Positions 17,171 through 26,257 are shown, numbered from the stretch's first letter. The stretch is DNA of 64,000 nt from Butyrivibrio sp. AE3009 (GCF_000420845.1 NZ_ATVS01000002.1:124001-188000), one strand, 5' to 3'. The notes: a model not told the origin generated them from the sequence alone. Numbers and translations are program-made.

Positions 17171-18088
17171 ATGAATGTTAAGGCAGTACTGATCGCAATG
17201 TCCAAGGACTTTGCTGTTAGAATGCAAAAAAAGAATATTGCTGCCTATGCCGGTAGTACGGCATTTTTTCTAATACTCTCATTGATACCTCTTCTTGTGA
17301 CACTTTCGTCTGTACTTCCCTATACAACGGTTACCGAGACCGATCTGGTAGAGGCGGTTGTTGATATTGCACCGGATTTTGCGGATGATATAATGACCAA
17401 GCTTATAAGTGAAGCCTATGAGAAATCCGTGGCAATCTTTTCCATATCAGCCATTGTTACTCTGTGGGCGGGAGCATTGGGAATGCTTGCTCTTATAAGG
17501 GGACTCAATGTGATATATGATGTTGATGAGAGAAGAAATTATTTTTATCTCAGGTTCATTGCAACGCTGTATACCATAGCAATGATCATTACGGTTCTGC
17601 TGATGCTTATGCTGATGGTCTTTGGTAAACTCATAAAAAGCATTATACTAAAAGCATATCCTGCGCTATCCAAGCCAGTAGTTTTTATGGTGAATTTTAA
17701 ATTTATTCTGGTCATCGCTATCGCTACGCTGGCCTTTGCGTTAATATATACTTATATACCAAGTGCTAAGATGAAATTTATATATCAGCTGCCGGGAGCA
17801 GTATTTTCAGCGATTGTATGGTATGTGTTTTCGTGGCTGTTCTCTGTATATGTCAACAACACGGACAGCTATTCGATATACGGAAGCCTGGCAACTCCGG
17901 CAATTATGATGTTCTGGCTTTATACATGCATTTATATTTTCCTCATAGGCGCCTTTATTAACCGCTTTTTCCATCCGGGAGTGAAGGCACTCTATGATGA
18001 TCATCACAGAAACAGAGTGAGAAAAAACGTTAAGAAAAAGAGCATGAAACGGGCAAAAAAGCGCAGACGTTACAACGATTTTGGATGA
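17171..18088 (+). CDS. YihY/BrkB family membrane protein
   Basis: A 305-residue protein with about six membrane helices. Family blocks are the early STAFFLILSLIPLLVTL, the middle WAGALGMLALIRGLN and the late LATPAIMMFWLYTCIYIFLIGA, close to the YihY/BrkB (formerly RNase BN) consensus. The C-terminus is strongly basic (KKKSMKRAKKRRR). No enzymatic role is established; members have been suggested to be transporters. The AI-2E-type gene follows after 19 bp and is probably co-transcribed. Confidence 0.9.
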   Translation: MNVKAVLIAMSKDFAVRMQKKNIAAYAGSTAFFLILSLIPLLVTLSSVLPYTTVTETDLVEAVVDIAPDFADDIMTKLISEAYEKSVAIFSISAIVTLWAGALGMLALIRGLNVIYDVDERRNYFYLRFIATLYTIAMIITVLLMLMLMVFGKLIKSIILKAYPALSKPVVFMVNFKFILVIAIATLAFALIYTYIPSAKMKFIYQLPGAVFSAIVWYVFSWLFSVYVNNTDSYSIYGSLATPAIMMFWLYTCIYIFLIGAFINRFFHPGVKALYDDHHRNRVRKNVKKKSMKRAKKRRRYNDFG

Positions 18089-18107
18089 TAAGGAGGATGG
18101 TAGCTTA

Positions 18108-19250
18108 ATGAAACTAAACGACAAATGGCTTAAGAAAAGATGGGTCGCCAATACCTTTGCACTGTGCGCTGCAGTGGCTTTTTATATGATAATCACGCAC
18201 TTTTCCGATATTTTTGGAGGAGTCGGATCGTTTTTTAGTTTTCTGAAGCCCATAATAACTGCGGTTGTTATTGCTTATATTTTCAATCCTGTATCCAATC
18301 TGTTTCGGGATTATGTGTTTAAGAAATTAAAGAACAGAAAGACAGCCTGGAAGTTGTCCGTTGCCTTCACCATTATCGTCATCATATTGGCGGTGACTTT
18401 GCTGTTCGTGGCTCTTATACCGCAGCTGGCAGATTCCGTTATGACACTTGCGAACAATATGGGCGGCTATGTGGAAACAATGCAGTCTATTCTTGAGGGA
18501 TTCCAGAAGGGCAACCAGAGTTTCTTTGGAGTTGATCTGACAGGCCTTGCGACTTTCAGTGAAAAGCTCCTGACGACTGTTACAGACTATTTTTCACACA
18601 ATATGTCAAACGTGGTTAATACATCTGCCAATATCGGTAAGAGTGTATTTGATTTGGTTATATCCTTCATTCTTGCCATTTATCTGCTACTTGATAAGGA
18701 GAGGATAATAAACGGTGTCTCAAGGCTTTTTGCACTTCTTATGAAGGATGATACCTACAAAAATTCGTGCCTTCTTCTGGACAGATGTAATGCCATTCTT
18801 ATCAGATATATCAGCTTTGATATAGTTGATGGAATAATCGTGGGCATCATCAACCTGATATTCATGCTCATTGCAGGACTTCCGTATTCGGTGGTAATTT
18901 CCTTTATTGTTGGTATCACCAATCTGGCGCCTACCTTCGGTCCCATTGTGGGAGCTGTCATCGGAGCCTTTATTCTGGTTCTGGTCAAGCCCTGGTATGC
19001 ACTGGCTTTTATCATCTTTACGATCGTACTTCAGACAATTGACGGCTATATCTTAAAGCCCAGGCTTTTCGGAGAGAGCCTTGGAGTATCGCCTCTTATG
19101 ATCCTGATTTCCATAATTTTGGGCGGAAGACTGTTCGGAGTCATCGGAATCCTGCTGGCTATTCCTTTTGCAGCTATTTTTGATTTTGTCTGGAAGGATT
19201 ATATATTAAAAAAACTTGAGTTACGCAAAGCAAAGAAGTACAATATATAG
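18108..19250 (+). CDS. AI-2E family transporter
   Basis: About 380 residues with seven or eight membrane helices. AI-2E family marks are the N-terminal LKPIITAVVIAYIFNPV block and the C-terminal TNLAPTFGPIVGAVIGAF, then GYILKPRLFGESLGVSPLMILISIILGG split across helices. The family includes AI-2 exporters and sodium/proton or other transporters, so the substrate is open. The frame reaches back to TTG 18081 inside the BrkB gene, but AGGAGG at 18091-18096 supports ATG 18108. Confidence 0.88.
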   Translation: MKLNDKWLKKRWVANTFALCAAVAFYMIITHFSDIFGGVGSFFSFLKPIITAVVIAYIFNPVSNLFRDYVFKKLKNRKTAWKLSVAFTIIVIILAVTLLFVALIPQLADSVMTLANNMGGYVETMQSILEGFQKGNQSFFGVDLTGLATFSEKLLTTVTDYFSHNMSNVVNTSANIGKSVFDLVISFILAIYLLLDKERIINGVSRLFALLMKDDTYKNSCLLLDRCNAILIRYISFDIVDGIIVGIINLIFMLIAGLPYSVVISFIVGITNLAPTFGPIVGAVIGAFILVLVKPWYALAFIIFTIVLQTIDGYILKPRLFGESLGVSPLMILISIILGGRLFGVIGILLAIPFAAIFDFVWKDYILKKLELRKAKKYNI

Positions 19251-19309
19251 TATGATAAGTTTTATGATATAGAGTATCATGGTCAGCTAATTACGGAGGT
19301 AATTATTCT

Positions 19310-19519
19310 ATGACAGATTTTGTGGTAACAGCAATTGATTTTGCCAAGGAGAAGATAGACAAGGTTATGGATATCTGGGAGGGCTTTGACGAAGACAAGA
19401 AGAAGCTCTTCGTAGGTTGCGCCGTTGCTGCAGTAAGCGTTATTGTGATCGCTGCCATTGCCTATGGCATTGGCAAGAATGCGGGAAGAAGAATCGCTTT
19501 CGAGGAAGAAGATTTTTAA
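19310..19519 (+). CDS. Small single-helix membrane protein
   Basis: A 69-residue protein with no recognised family. An amphipathic acidic/basic N-terminal half (AKEKIDKVMDIWEGFDEDKKK) precedes one hydrophobic helix (about 33-55) and a short charged tail ending FEEEDF. A GGAGGT ribosome site lies eight bases before the ATG. It is followed directly by a terminator, so it probably ends the BrkB/AI-2E transcript. Its size suggests an accessory subunit, but there is no direct evidence. Confidence 0.65.
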   Translation: MTDFVVTAIDFAKEKIDKVMDIWEGFDEDKKKLFVGCAVAAVSVIVIAAIAYGIGKNAGRRIAFEEEDF

Positions 19520-19533
19520 TAAGGATTACTATG

Positions 19534-19563
19534 GGCATCTGCAATACTGCGGATGCCTTTTTT
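19534..19563 (+). terminator. Intrinsic terminator
   Basis: GGCATCTGC pairs with GCGGATGCC over nine bp (one G-T), followed by six Ts. Confidence 0.8.
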
Positions 19564-19582
19564 AAACATTTTCGAGGGGCAT

Positions 19583-20689
19583 ATGGAGATAACAGTTAAA
19601 AAGATTCTGAAGATCGTATTACAGATACTTCTTTTACTGCTTATAGTTGCCGGCATGCTGGGCGCATATCTGACGGTGGATGAATACAAACCGGCAGATA
19701 TTGAACAACTGACTCTTTCCGGTGATAAGGGAGATAAGGTTGTTCTCGGCAAAGAGTATACTATTGAGACCTGGAACGTGGGATACGGTGCCCTTGGTGA
19801 CAATGCCGACTTCTTCATGGATGGCGGTAAGATGGTCAATACCGCGACTAAGGACAGGGTATATTATAACCTTAATGGTATCCTTAATCAGATAACTACA
19901 GAGGCTCCGGACTTTCTGTTCCTTCAGGAACTGGACAGAAATTCCACCAGGGCTCATTATGTGGACGAGCTGCATTATCTGGCAGATAACAGTACCGGAG
20001 GCGTTCTCTCGGGACAGAATGCTTATGCCACCAATTTCAGAGTGGCATTTCTTCCATATCCCATTCCGCCTATAGGCAAGGTTGAATGCGGGCTTGGGCT
20101 TTTTTCTACCTGTCATATTGATGATGCCAAGAGATACAAGCTTCCTACCACCTTCAAATGGCCGGTCAGCGCCATCAATCTCAAAAGGTGCCTGATGATT
20201 GCCAGATGTCCAATTGACGGAAATGATAAGGAACTGGTATTTATCAATTTTCACCTTGAAGCTTATGATGACGGCTCGGGCAAGATTGCCCAGACCAAGA
20301 TGCTCAAGGAGCTCTTGATACAGGAAGTTGAGGCCGGTAATTATGTTATTGCAGGCGGAGACTTTAACCAGGTATTTACAACCGTGGATACTTCCGATTA
20401 CCCGCAGCTGGAGGGACTGTGGGTTCCGGGTGTCATAGATGCAACGGAATTCGAGGAGTATGCATCTTTTTATACAGGAGATAACGCGCCTAGTTGCAGA
20501 TCGCTTGACAGAGCACTTACAACTGCACAGAGCAGAGATCCCAAAGATTTTCAGTATTATGTGATTGATGGATTTCTGGTTTCTCCCAATATCAGCGTGA
20601 ATGAAATAACGACAAGGGATATAGGATTCGAGTTCGCGGATCACAACCCTGTTGTGATGAAATTCGAGCTTACAGGCGGGGACAATTGA
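19583..20689 (+). CDS. Membrane-anchored EEP-family phosphatase/nuclease
   Basis: About 368 residues: a short cytoplasmic start, one membrane helix (about 7-30), then an endonuclease/exonuclease/phosphatase domain facing outside. Active-site blocks are ETWNVGYG, DFLFLQELDR with the metal-binding Glu, VIAGGDFNQ and FADHNPVVM with the catalytic Asp-His. Substrates in this superfamily range from DNA to phosphoinositides and sphingomyelin and cannot be chosen here. GAGGGG before ATG 19583 decides the start over an in-frame ATG at 19553 that lies inside the terminator. Confidence 0.82.
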   Translation: MEITVKKILKIVLQILLLLLIVAGMLGAYLTVDEYKPADIEQLTLSGDKGDKVVLGKEYTIETWNVGYGALGDNADFFMDGGKMVNTATKDRVYYNLNGILNQITTEAPDFLFLQELDRNSTRAHYVDELHYLADNSTGGVLSGQNAYATNFRVAFLPYPIPPIGKVECGLGLFSTCHIDDAKRYKLPTTFKWPVSAINLKRCLMIARCPIDGNDKELVFINFHLEAYDDGSGKIAQTKMLKELLIQEVEAGNYVIAGGDFNQVFTTVDTSDYPQLEGLWVPGVIDATEFEEYASFYTGDNAPSCRSLDRALTTAQSRDPKDFQYYVIDGFLVSPNISVNEITTRDIGFEFADHNPVVMKFELTGGDN

Positions 20690-20692
20690 TTA

Positions 20693-20721
20693 GTGACATG
20701 GCACGTTTTTTCGACTATAAT
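20693..20721 (+). promoter_or_regulatory. Promoter of pfk
   Basis: GTGACA at 20693-20698, a 17-bp spacer and TATAAT at 20716-20721. Confidence 0.6.
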
Positions 20722-20758
20722 CAAAAGGTATGAAACTTTCGAAAGGGGACAGGAGTCA

Positions 20759-22018
20759 ATGGTACAGAAAAAGAAACGTAATGTAATTGTTGGACAGTCG
20801 GGAGGCCCTACAGCGGCAATCAACTCCTCACTCGCAGGTGTTTACAGAACCGCTATCGACCGTGGATATCAGAAGGTTTACGGAATGATCCATGGTGTAC
20901 AGGGACTTATGGAAGGCAGATATGTTGACCTTGCTGATCACATTCAGTCAGGACTTGACATTGAGCTTTTGAAGAGAACTCCATCTGCATATTTGGGATC
21001 ATGCAGATTCAAGCTTCCTGAGATTTTTGAAAGCAAGGAAATCTATGAGAAAATCTTCCAGATTCTGGATAAGCTCGAGATTGACTGCTTCATCTACATT
21101 GGTGGAAATGATTCAATGGACACCATCAAGAAACTTTCCGATTACGCTATAATTTCCGGATCAGCCATCAGATTTGTAGGCTGCCCTAAGACAATCGATA
21201 ACGATCTGGCACTTACCGATCATACACCGGGTTACGGCTCAGCAGCCAAGTATATCGGTACTTCTGTAAAAGAGATCATCAGAGACAGCTGGTCACTTGA
21301 GACAAGCAACGGCCAGGTTATCATTGTGGAAGTAATGGGAAGAAATGCCGGATGGCTTACAGGCGCTACAGCACTTGCCAAGGGCGAAGACTGTGACGGA
21401 CCTGACGCAATTTATCTTCCGGAGCTTCCTTTTGACATGGATGCTTTCGTCAAGAAGATCAAGGGACTTCTCAAGAACAAGGCTTCTATCGTTGTTGCTG
21501 TTTCAGAGGGTATCAGAACCAAGGACGGCAAATATGTCAGCGAGCTTGGAAACAGCATCGATTATGTGGATGCTTTCGGACATAAGCAGCTCACAGGTAC
21601 AGCAAGATATCTCTGCGAAGTTGTTGCCAAGGAATGTGGTTGCAAGACTCGTCCCATCGAGCTTTCAACTCTTCAGAGAGCAGCAAGCCACTGTGCATCA
21701 CGTGTGGATATTCTTGAGGCCTATGAGGTTGGTGGTGCTGCAATGAAGGCTGCAGACGAAGGTGACAGCGGCAAGATGGTTGTCATCGAGAGACTTTCCG
21801 ATGATCCTTATCAGGCAGGAACAGAGGTTAAGGACGTTCACAAGATCGCAAACGATGAGCGTACAGTTCCAAGAGAGTGGATCAACAAGGAAGGAACCTA
21901 TGTTACACAGGAGTTCATCACCTATGTACGTCCTCTTATCCAGGGCGATGTAGGACCTATCATGGTTGATGGTATTCCGAGACACCTTTACAGACCGGGA
22001 TTCCAGGATATTCTTTGA
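20759..22018 (+). CDS. 6-phosphofructokinase, probably PPi-dependent
   Basis: A 419-residue phosphofructokinase of glycolysis. The N-terminal loop is GQSGGPTAAINSS. Where E. coli ATP-PfkA has GGDG, this protein has GGND at 115-118, with Asp118 in the position that blocks ATP. It also has PKTIDND at 143-149, with Lys144 in place of the ATP-enzyme Gly. Both changes are the known signature of pyrophosphate-dependent enzymes. The length fits the longer group of PPi-PFKs. The start is set by AGGAG/AAGGGG before ATG 20759, downstream of the promoter. Confidence 0.88.
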   Translation: MVQKKKRNVIVGQSGGPTAAINSSLAGVYRTAIDRGYQKVYGMIHGVQGLMEGRYVDLADHIQSGLDIELLKRTPSAYLGSCRFKLPEIFESKEIYEKIFQILDKLEIDCFIYIGGNDSMDTIKKLSDYAIISGSAIRFVGCPKTIDNDLALTDHTPGYGSAAKYIGTSVKEIIRDSWSLETSNGQVIIVEVMGRNAGWLTGATALAKGEDCDGPDAIYLPELPFDMDAFVKKIKGLLKNKASIVVAVSEGIRTKDGKYVSELGNSIDYVDAFGHKQLTGTARYLCEVVAKECGCKTRPIELSTLQRAASHCASRVDILEAYEVGGAAMKAADEGDSGKMVVIERLSDDPYQAGTEVKDVHKIANDERTVPREWINKEGTYVTQEFITYVRPLIQGDVGPIMVDGIPRHLYRPGFQDIL

Positions 22019-22049
22019 TTGAAGTGTTAAACTTAATATAACGACGAAG

Positions 22050-22083
22050 GCTGTCATTTCCTAAAGGGGATGGCAGCTTTTTT
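22050..22083 (+). terminator. Intrinsic terminator after pfk
   Basis: GCTGTCAT pairs with ATGGCAGC across a 12-base loop, followed by six Ts. Confidence 0.75.
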
Positions 22084-22120
22084 AATAGTAATTATCGATA
22101 ATGCGTTATACTTTTTTTAT

Positions 22121-22149
22121 TTGACAGGCAATTTCCTCGATTTTATTAT
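22121..22149 (+). promoter_or_regulatory. Promoter of GGDEF gene
   Basis: A perfect TTGACA at 22121-22126, a 17-bp spacer and TATTAT at 22144-22149. Confidence 0.6.
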
Positions 22150-22200
22150 ATTATTAGATACTGTCGGCAACTGACTTTTCAGGGGTCATGAGGTAGAAAA

Positions 22201-23589
22201 ATGATCAATTATAGTACAGGGCAGGTTGTAACCGACGCAGATCTTAATCTGATAAAGACTAATGACGGATATTTGGATTTTGTAAGTGATGGACAGGCCA
22301 ATGATTTTATGTCTAATGTCTTTTTGGATGATCAGCATATTCTATATGAAACAGTTGAGCGTCTTGAGAAAAAGACCTCTGATATCCTATGCTTCAGAAT
22401 GCTAAATAAAAGCGGTGAATATACATGGGTTACTGCCAGGTGCAGCAAGGATGAAGCTGACGGTTATATGAAGATAACTATGGATTTTCAGGATATTTCG
22501 GTGTTAACTCAGAGTGAAGACAGAAATGTCCTTGATGAGGCCACAGGACTTCTTACGAAGAAGGCCATCACCGATTATGCCAAGGCCAAATGTGCCAGTG
22601 TTACTGATAGAGTCATTTGCCTTGCAATTCTTGATGTGGATAATTTCAAGCAGGTCAATGATACCAGAGGACATGCCTTTGGAGATGAGGTGCTTCTGGC
22701 GGTAAGTGAAGTCATAAGAAATACACTTGGAAGCTATGGTAAGGCCGGCAGAATAGGCGGCGATGAGATCCTTCTGGTCATAGAACTTGATAACGGCAAA
22801 GAGGAACTGCGTCCTATACTCAGGAATATCAGGGAGAAGGTGGAGAAGCTCTTTTTTGATGAAGAGGGGTATCCGCTTATTACGGTATCTATTGGAGCGG
22901 CCGATTTCCCGACCTATGTAGATAATTATACAGATCTGTTTAATCTTGCTGACAGGATGCTCTACAGAGCCAAGAACAGGGGCAAAAACAGATATGTTAT
23001 GTATACTCCCGAGATTCATGGCATCGTTGTAAACGGTATCCTCAAGGAAGAGGACAATAAGGCTGTTAACAGTGCTTCTCCAAGGGATAAGACCAAGCTG
23101 GTTCTTGAAACTATAGATGGGTTCTTTGGTACCATGGGAGAGGCTATATCAGAGGAAATGGCCAAGATTGCCGCAACCTATGAGCTGGATGAAGTCTATT
23201 TGTTTTACAAGGATTTACGAAAGAGTGTATATGGTTATAAGAGGCTTGAGAACATCGATCTGCATGGCGTCAAGCTCAGCAAGATCATGGAAGCTGAATC
23301 GGATATAAGATATGTTCAGGAGTCTGGATTTGAGCAGAAATTCAACAGTAATGGTGTCTTTGTTGTGGATGTTCCGCAGACGCAGCTTCATATGTCCACC
23401 AAAGCCAGGGAGTTTTTTGAGGAGCACGGTATCAAGCATGCCTTTATTTATAAAATGCAGGATATGCCCTACGAAGGTTATATTGCCTTCTATAATACCC
23501 GGGATTTATCAAGAAAATACCCTCAGCCGGACATCACAGACTTTACATATCTGTCCAAAATGATAGAAATTGCTCTGAAAACCCGATGA
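22201..23589 (+). CDS. Diguanylate cyclase, PAS-like/GGDEF/GAF-like
   Basis: A 462-residue soluble protein. Residues 1-105 look like a PAS-type sensor (SDGQANDFM..., CFRMLNKSGEYTWVTARC). Residues 110-275 are a GGDEF domain with LDVDNFKQVNDTRGHAFGDE and the active loop at about 186-190 reading GGDEI; the Phe-to-Ile change is tolerated in many active enzymes. The RxxD inhibitory site is absent (GSYGKAG). Residues about 295-462 form a GAF-like region. It should make cyclic-di-GMP from GTP. The same layout recurs at 27914, so the two are probably paralogues. Confidence 0.88.
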   Translation: MINYSTGQVVTDADLNLIKTNDGYLDFVSDGQANDFMSNVFLDDQHILYETVERLEKKTSDILCFRMLNKSGEYTWVTARCSKDEADGYMKITMDFQDISVLTQSEDRNVLDEATGLLTKKAITDYAKAKCASVTDRVICLAILDVDNFKQVNDTRGHAFGDEVLLAVSEVIRNTLGSYGKAGRIGGDEILLVIELDNGKEELRPILRNIREKVEKLFFDEEGYPLITVSIGAADFPTYVDNYTDLFNLADRMLYRAKNRGKNRYVMYTPEIHGIVVNGILKEEDNKAVNSASPRDKTKLVLETIDGFFGTMGEAISEEMAKIAATYELDEVYLFYKDLRKSVYGYKRLENIDLHGVKLSKIMEAESDIRYVQESGFEQKFNSNGVFVVDVPQTQLHMSTKAREFFEEHGIKHAFIYKMQDMPYEGYIAFYNTRDLSRKYPQPDITDFTYLSKMIEIALKTR

Positions 23590-23646
23590 AACAACGTTTT
23601 TTCTCCAAAAAAATCGAATTTTTTGCGTATTTTAGCCATTTTTGTG

Positions 23647-23675
23647 TTGTTTGTAGTCAAAAATAGTGGTAGAAT
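23647..23675 (+). promoter_or_regulatory. Promoter of second HU gene
   Basis: TTGTTT at 23647-23652, a 17-bp spacer and TAGAAT at 23670-23675, about 40 bp before the HU start. Confidence 0.6.
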
Positions 23676-23714
23676 GGGCAATGTAGTAAAATATTTCTTT
23701 TTGGAGGGAAAAAA

Positions 23715-23993
23715 ATGAACAAGACAGAACTTATCGATGCAATTGCTAAGGAAGCTGGTCTCACAAAGAAGGATGCTGCTGCAGCACTCAACGCTTTCAC
23801 AGAGACAGTAACTAAGGAGCTTAAGAAGAAGGGTAAGGTTCAGCTTGTTGGCTTTGGTACATTCGAGACAACAAAGAGAGCTGCTAGAACAGGTAAGAAT
23901 CCTCAGACTGGCGCTGCTATCAAGATTCCTGCATCTGTAGCACCTAAGTTCAAGGCTGGTAAGGCTCTTAAGGATCTTGTAAACAAGAAATAA
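23715..23993 (+). CDS. HU-family DNA-binding protein (copy 2)
   Basis: A 92-residue HU homologue with the same GFGTFET..RAARTGKNPQTG arm as the copy at 13884. Differences cluster in residues 19-35 (KKDAAAALNAFTET here, KAASEKSVKAFVDV there), the region of helix two and the dimer contact. Paired HU genes allow heterodimers or growth-phase-specific use; which applies is unknown. It stands alone between a promoter and a terminator, with a GGAGGG ribosome site. Confidence 0.95.
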   Translation: MNKTELIDAIAKEAGLTKKDAAAALNAFTETVTKELKKKGKVQLVGFGTFETTKRAARTGKNPQTGAAIKIPASVAPKFKAGKALKDLVNKK

Positions 23994-24009
23994 TTTTTAC
24001 GAATTCCGG

Positions 24010-24036
24010 AAGCTGCGCTTTTTAGCGCAGCTTTTT
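24010..24036 (+). terminator. Intrinsic terminator after HU copy 2
   Basis: AAGCTGCGCT pairs perfectly with AGCGCAGCTT across a four-base loop, followed by Ts. Confidence 0.85.
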
Positions 24037-24132
24037 CATTATCTGAAAAAAATAAATCCTATCATTGAAATAATAGACACTTTTATATAATATAGTGATA
24101 TGTACTGAAAAACTTTTCTAAAGGGCGCTAAT

Positions 24133-25794
24133 ATGACTTTTGAAAGAAGCTTTGAGAACTTTGTGCAGATACTGTCGGAAGAAGAGGTTACTCCTGAAAT
24201 TTCGCCAAGCGCATTGGCAGATCTTTCCAAGGAGTATTTTCTGCGCTCCATAATAGCAGTGGTTTCCGATGCCAAGTATTCTGACAGAGCAGGTGAACCT
24301 GAGACGGTTATTCCGCTTTTTGGTCCTACACCGGAGAATGAGGCACCGGCATATCTGTTTAAGCACCGTATAGCCGATAAGAAGGTGGTTGTTTACAATA
24401 TCTATCTTATGCCGGACAAAAGCTGGAATGAAGAGGAATACAAGAGCTTTGCCATTATTCTTGATGTCCTGTCATTTCACATGGAAAAATATCTGCTCAC
24501 AAGCATTGTCAGAAACAGTGCTCTTACTCAATATCTTACAGGTCTTCCCAATTCGGGAGGCTTTATTGCCTTTGCCACACGTCTTCTTGAATCAAGGGCG
24601 ATAATGGGCTACGATTCCTTCTATTTTAATCTTAAGAGCTATGGACTTATCAGCAGACGTTACGGCCTGTCTGAAGGTGATGAGATTATGAAGCGTTATG
24701 CTGCCAAACTGCGGGAGTTCTGTGAACCTGATGAGATAGTTGCCCATTTTGGAGGGGATAATTTTACCGCCCTTATCAAGAAGGAGAGAACCAAGCAGTT
24801 CATCAAATACCTCTCAGGAGTAAAGGTTTTTGGCGTTAAGAATGGCAGGCAGGAAGAAATAAGGATCGAGGCAGTATCCGGAATATATGCCGTAGATGAT
24901 TCCCTCAAGGAGGCAGGACAACTCATCTCCAGAGCTATGATGGCCTGCAACTATGCCAAGAATGTGGCCAACAAGCCCTATGTATTTGTGAATAAGGCCA
25001 TGAGCACGAGAATATACAGACAGAAACAGATCGAGGACAGATATGAGGAAGCTCTTGCCAATGACGAGTTCAGAATCTATCTGCAGCCCAAGGTTAATAC
25101 AAGGACCGGAGAACTTATTGGCGCTGAGTCTCTGGCCAGGTGGTTCTGTAACGGCGTAGTACTGTATCCCACCGAATTTGTGCCTATTCTGGAGCAGGAA
25201 GGCATGGTTGCGTCTCTTGATCTCTATGTCCTTAAGAAGACCTGTGAATTTGTCAAAAACTGGGAGAAGAATGGTATTACACCTGTGCCTATATCGATCA
25301 ACTTCTCCAGAAGGGATCTTAATTACAAGAACCTTGCTGGAGAGATTGTAAAAATAATTGATGACGCCGGTATTTTAAGAAAATACATCCAGATTGAGGT
25401 TACAGAGACTGCCAGTGAGGATGAGAGACTTCTTATGACGAACTTTCTTAAGAAGCTTCGTGAGATGGAAATTGAAACCGCTATCGATGATTTTGGAACC
25501 GGTTATTCCTCCCTGTCCAATCTCCGTGATTTTCCTGTTACTGAGATTAAAATTGATCGTTCTTTCATCAATAATGATGAGCTCAACAAGAACGATGAGA
25601 TAGTTCTCCGCAACATTATAATAATGGCCAAAGAGCTGGGAATCAACGTGATTGCGGAGGGTGTAGAGAGACCGGATCAGACCAGACTTTTGGATGAAGT
25701 TGGCTGTTATATGGTTCAGGGGTTCCTATATGATAATCCTATGCCGGAACCGGAATTTCAGAAACGATTAATCAAGAGGAAATATACAGAATAG
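24133..25794 (+). CDS. EAL phosphodiesterase with degenerate GGDEF
   Basis: A 553-residue protein: an N-terminal region of about 120 residues of unknown fold, a GGDEF-like domain (about 130-290) and a C-terminal EAL domain (about 300-550). The GGDEF loop reads GGDNF at 207-211, losing the catalytic Glu, so cyclase activity is unlikely and a GTP-binding or structural role is likelier. The EAL motif is ESL at 332-334, but the metal and catalytic residues remain: SINFS Asn, VTET Glu, DDFGTGYSS, KIDRS Lys, AEGVE and QGF. It should hydrolyse cyclic-di-GMP. TATAAT at 24086-24091 is a likely -10. The ribosome site is weak. Confidence 0.88.
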   Translation: MTFERSFENFVQILSEEEVTPEISPSALADLSKEYFLRSIIAVVSDAKYSDRAGEPETVIPLFGPTPENEAPAYLFKHRIADKKVVVYNIYLMPDKSWNEEEYKSFAIILDVLSFHMEKYLLTSIVRNSALTQYLTGLPNSGGFIAFATRLLESRAIMGYDSFYFNLKSYGLISRRYGLSEGDEIMKRYAAKLREFCEPDEIVAHFGGDNFTALIKKERTKQFIKYLSGVKVFGVKNGRQEEIRIEAVSGIYAVDDSLKEAGQLISRAMMACNYAKNVANKPYVFVNKAMSTRIYRQKQIEDRYEEALANDEFRIYLQPKVNTRTGELIGAESLARWFCNGVVLYPTEFVPILEQEGMVASLDLYVLKKTCEFVKNWEKNGITPVPISINFSRRDLNYKNLAGEIVKIIDDAGILRKYIQIEVTETASEDERLLMTNFLKKLREMEIETAIDDFGTGYSSLSNLRDFPVTEIKIDRSFINNDELNKNDEIVLRNIIIMAKELGINVIAEGVERPDQTRLLDEVGCYMVQGFLYDNPMPEPEFQKRLIKRKYTE

Positions 25795-25943
25795 AGTGTT
25801 TATCTGCGTTTTTCAAGAAACCGCTTACATTTTATTTTATACTTTTTTAATTTTTATATTGTTCACATTTCCCTTTCAAAGTGGTAGACTAAACACTGTT
25901 CGCAGATGCAAGCCTGCAAACTTATGAGAAGGGGAAAAGATAT

Positions 25944-26192
25944 ATGAGAAAAGAAGTAAAGGTTTCGCTGGGCGGGAAAACCCAGATCAGGCAGTTCATC
26001 AATATGAACTCCAAGTCTTCCTGCGAGATTGATGTTCAGGATGGCCACAGTTTTATTGATGGAAAGTCTATCGTTGGTCTGTTGTCACTTAATCTTTTCA
26101 GACCACTTCAGGTAACTGTCATCGGAGACGACAAGACAATAACGGATCTGATCGATAATTACAGCACACATCAGCTTCTTCTTGCCAAATAA
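25944..26192 (+). CDS. HPr-like protein lacking the catalytic histidine
   Basis: An 82-residue protein with the HPr fold signature in its second half: DGKSIVGLLSLNL, then VTVIGDDKTITDLID, matching the HPr GKSIMGLMSLG region. The HPr phosphotransfer motif GLHARPA is replaced by GGKTQIRQFINM, so there is no His15 and no PTS phosphotransfer. The serine aligned with regulatory Ser46 is kept (Ser42 in GKSI). This combination recalls Crh, the catabolite-repression co-regulator, though the His region is more divergent than in Crh. A likely -10 (TAGACT) is near 25892. It shares a terminator with convergent degV. Confidence 0.7.
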   Translation: MRKEVKVSLGGKTQIRQFINMNSKSSCEIDVQDGHSFIDGKSIVGLLSLNLFRPLQVTVIGDDKTITDLIDNYSTHQLLLAK

Positions 26193-26210
26193 GGCATGAA
26201 GTTACCAAAA

Positions 26211-26257
26211 AAAAGACTCATGTTTCCGGCGATAATGCAGAAACAGGAGTCTTTTTT
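26211..26257. terminator. Bidirectional intrinsic terminator
   Basis: AAAAGACTC and TGTTTC pair with GAAACA and GAGTCTTTT (arms 26211-26226 and 26240-26256) around a central loop. There is an A-run on one side and a T-run on the other, between convergent genes. Confidence 0.85.

Noticed and set aside
19634..20644. Reverse-strand frame of 336 codons opposite the EEP-family gene
   Set aside because: The forward frame has clear active-site motifs; the reverse product is compositionally odd and without a start signal.
22084..22200. Possible cyclic-di-GMP riboswitch before the GGDEF gene
   Set aside because: The leader after the promoter is only about 45 nt, too short for GEMM-I or GEMM-II, and no core motif is present.
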